A DNA stretch of 64,000 bases from Terrimicrobium sacchariphilum (lineage in GTDB: Bacteria; Verrucomicrobiota; Verrucomicrobiia; Chthoniobacterales; Terrimicrobiaceae): assembly GCF_001613545.1 (NCBI RefSeq), contig NZ_BDCO01000003.1, forward strand, positions 726,157 through 790,156. Direction: 5' to 3'. The position numbers were made by a program, and so were the translations under genes. Positions 62,675 to 64,000 of the stretch are shown here, piece after piece. Position 1 is the first letter of the stretch. Each line of letters opens with the position of its first letter. The notes beneath the pieces are model-generated. The model was given only the letters and a program-made list of their open reading frames with translations. It was not told the DNA's origin and ran no database searches.

Positions 62675-63150
62675 TCGTTGAAAACTTCCGAACCATAATC
62701 GTTGATCTTGTCCCGACTCTGGACACCTCGGCCTATGCCGCCGGCGATGTCCTGTTTGATCGAACTGTGCTCGACATTGGAAACTACGCGAACCCGGGCC
62801 AGAGTGCCGTGCAGAAGATCCGGGGCCGAATCCTTTCGATCGGTGTACTCGACAAGGACGATCAGGGTATTGCGATGGACCTCTATTTTCTCAAGGCTGA
62901 TGTGAGCCTGGGAACGGTGAACGCGGCTCCGTCGATCACGGATGCGAACGCCGAGAATATCATCGGGTTTGTCACTGCCACGGCTAGCAAGGATCTCGGC
63001 GGATGCCGATTCGGCCAGGCTGATTGTGACATCCGATTCTCGATCGTCGGTGAAACCCTCTATCTCGCCGGGGTGACGCAGGGAACTCCGACACACACGG
63101 CGGCGGGGCTGAAGTTCCGCATCGTGCTCGAACTCGAGGAGGGGTGGTAA
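62671..63150 (+). CDS. Hypothetical phage protein
   Basis: 159 residues from an ATGA overlap. Beta-rich (AGDVLFDRTVLDIGNYANPG then GRILSIGVLDKDDQGIAMDL). Similar proteins in phage tail-fibre regions describe a small decoration or baseplate piece, but no family is named. Confidence 0.5.
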   Translation: MIVENFRTIIVDLVPTLDTSAYAAGDVLFDRTVLDIGNYANPGQSAVQKIRGRILSIGVLDKDDQGIAMDLYFLKADVSLGTVNAAPSITDANAENIIGFVTATASKDLGGCRFGQADCDIRFSIVGETLYLAGVTQGTPTHTAAGLKFRIVLELEEGW

Positions 63151-63953
63151 TGTCGGTGCCTTGGCGGCGGTCTTCTGGTATTGACCCCGACGCGCGGGCG
63201 TATTGCCTGCGAAGCGGGGCGACGGATCGGCGCGTGATGTCGGACTGGGTGCGCGGGCTGAAGGGGCTGGCCCTTTGGGAGCAGTGCGCCGGCTGGACAT
63301 TTCTCCCGGGGCAATGTGCTGGCACGGGATCGGTAGCACATACCGTTGGCGGGCTGTACTCGACGAACGGCACGCTGGTTAATGGGCCGACATGGGGCCG
63401 GGGATTAACGATGACGGCTGCGAACGCGCAATATATCGCGACCGGTACCATTCAGAATGCAGCGGCGGCGTCCATCGCGGTCGTCTGCATGATTCCGTCC
63501 AGCACGACCGTCCTGCAAAACAACCTGTTTGGAGACTACGGAGGATTTTCCACCATCGGCTCTTACTCTCTGCACTTTGGCAGTCAGAACAACGGAAACT
63601 CGTCATTCGCGGGACCATCGAACCCATTCACCTTCTCCGGTAACGGATCGGAAGGCGGAATAAATAAGGGATCGGGTTACTACAAGGACGACAAGTATCA
63701 TTTCCTCGCGCTCTCCGGAAATCGGGCGATCCCTTCCAATGAATTTTTCCAGGATGGCGAGTTTCTGCAAAAGTTTCCTACGTCAGCTAATGGTATTTTA
63801 GGGCAGCAAATCTATATCGGCGGCGTGGTCAATCCGCCAACGGCAACTTTTGCGGCAGCGCTTTACTTCCCCACGCGACTGAGCCAGGCGCAATGGGCGG
63901 GGGTCTATCAGCTCTATCGCTCGACGCTCGGAAAGGATCTCGGATTGCTATGA
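63150..63953 (+). CDS. Phage protein with LamG/concanavalin-like domain
   Basis: 267 residues from the ATG in a TAATG overlap, with GAGGAGGGG just upstream (start chosen over a GTG at 63144). The pattern TMTAANAQYIATGTIQNAAA, then NGNSSFAGPSNPFTF and a late AALYFPTRLSQAQWAGVYQL then RSTLGKDLGLL resembles LamG/ConA-like lectin domains. It may bind a host surface glycan. Confidence 0.6.
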   Translation: MSVPWRRSSGIDPDARAYCLRSGATDRRVMSDWVRGLKGLALWEQCAGWTFLPGQCAGTGSVAHTVGGLYSTNGTLVNGPTWGRGLTMTAANAQYIATGTIQNAAAASIAVVCMIPSSTTVLQNNLFGDYGGFSTIGSYSLHFGSQNNGNSSFAGPSNPFTFSGNGSEGGINKGSGYYKDDKYHFLALSGNRAIPSNEFFQDGEFLQKFPTSANGILGQQIYIGGVVNPPTATFAAALYFPTRLSQAQWAGVYQLYRSTLGKDLGLL

Positions 63954-64000
63954 GTTTCCAAACTTATCAGCGCATCGTTGCGATTGATCCCGCGCGGGTT
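63950..64000 (+). CDS. Start of next gene, cut by window edge
   Basis: Only 17 residues (MSFQTYQRIVAIDPARV) are visible. Its start overlaps the stop of the previous gene (ATGA). Nothing can be said of its function. Confidence 0.5.
   Translation, partial: MSFQTYQRIVAIDPARV

Larger units (their letters stand above)
28109..64000 (+). mobile_element. Prophage, podovirus-like, left part; right end outside window
   Basis: From the tRNA-Ser fragment to the window end nearly all genes are phage-like and mostly on the plus strand: accessory genes (28.2 to 31.0 kb), a control region (31.0 to 31.3), recombination and methylation genes (32.4 to 38.5), replication (39.3 to 40.5), packaging and head (40.8 to 48.5), tail tube and ejection proteins (48.6 to 60.9) and tail fibre genes (60.9 to 64.0). 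Portal, Bbp19-like and tail tubular genes point to a short-tailed phage. No integrase, holin or endolysin is seen within the 36 kb. Confidence 0.9.

Noticed and set aside
60924..64000. Possible diversity-generating retroelement, as in BPP-1
   Set aside because: I saw no reverse transcriptase and no template/variable repeat pair in the tail-fibre region within this window; the part beyond 64 kb is not visible.
1..64000. CRISPR array or rRNA operon
   Set aside because: No regularly spaced direct repeats and no rRNA-like sequence were found on reading either strand.

Overview
The window appears to be a chromosomal segment of a GC-rich Gram-negative bacterium carrying most of an integrated tailed phage. 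The likeliest host is a member of the Verrucomicrobiota. This rests on an autotransporter-repeat protein with a PEP-CTERM sorting tail, a GH116 plus GH172 pair, an imuA-imuB-dnaE2 cassette and generally weak Shine-Dalgarno sequences; no 16S rRNA or other decisive marker is present, so the assignment is an inference.

Chromosomal part (1 to about 28,050). The left edge holds the start of a sugar-nucleotide-type nucleotidyltransferase and an AraC-type regulator on the minus strand. Divergent to them is a start/stop-overlapping pair of glycoside hydrolases (GH116/DUF608 and GH172/DUF2961). Next come a DUF1697 protein, the mutasome operon imuA-imuB-dnaE2, a NERD-domain membrane protein and the PEP-CTERM repeat protein, which ends in a clear terminator. 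A six-gene arsenic operon on the minus strand (arsR-arsC-arsD-arsA-acr3-arsC, mostly coupled by 4-base overlaps) senses, reduces, chaperones and exports arsenic; its ArsA carries an unusual cysteine-rich C-terminal extension. After it follow a GNAT-like protein, an RRM RNA-binding protein, a ThrE-type exporter, fumarase C, malate:quinone oxidoreductase, a cupin, an AlsS-type acetolactate synthase and a carboxymuconolactone-decarboxylase-family protein.

Prophage part (about 28,109 to beyond 64,000). The boundary is the 3' half of a tRNA-Ser(CGA) gene, cut at the anticodon arm, which I read as the attachment site. No integrase, lysis gene or intact tRNA is seen, so the other end lies outside the window. 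The first 3 kb hold accessory genes (a PIN-domain toxin-antitoxin-like pair, a periplasmic protein, small proteins), a 40-bp palindrome and a pair of inverted DnaA-box-like sequences. Two divergent ribbon-helix-helix-like genes flank a region with four copies of a TATACAT element, a likely genetic switch. The early module then runs rightward: excisionase-like HTH, RecT annealing protein, RecE-like nuclease, DUF2303, DUF3820, a C5 DNA methyltransferase with about nine internal repeats, and a replication-initiation-like protein. A DUF2971 gene sits in opposite orientation inside this module.

The late module has the order expected of a podovirus related to the Bordetella BPP-1/T7 type: small and large terminase, portal/connector, Bbp19-like protein, scaffold, major capsid, head protein, tail tubular proteins A and B, three internal virion (ejection) proteins including one of 1,927 residues, a tail-fibre protein, and a LamG-like protein near the window end. 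Three late genes (terminase small subunit, second ejection protein, tail fibre) share a TGTATTGAC element 6 to 8 bases upstream of an ATG that lacks a Shine-Dalgarno sequence, suggesting a common promoter giving leaderless transcripts.
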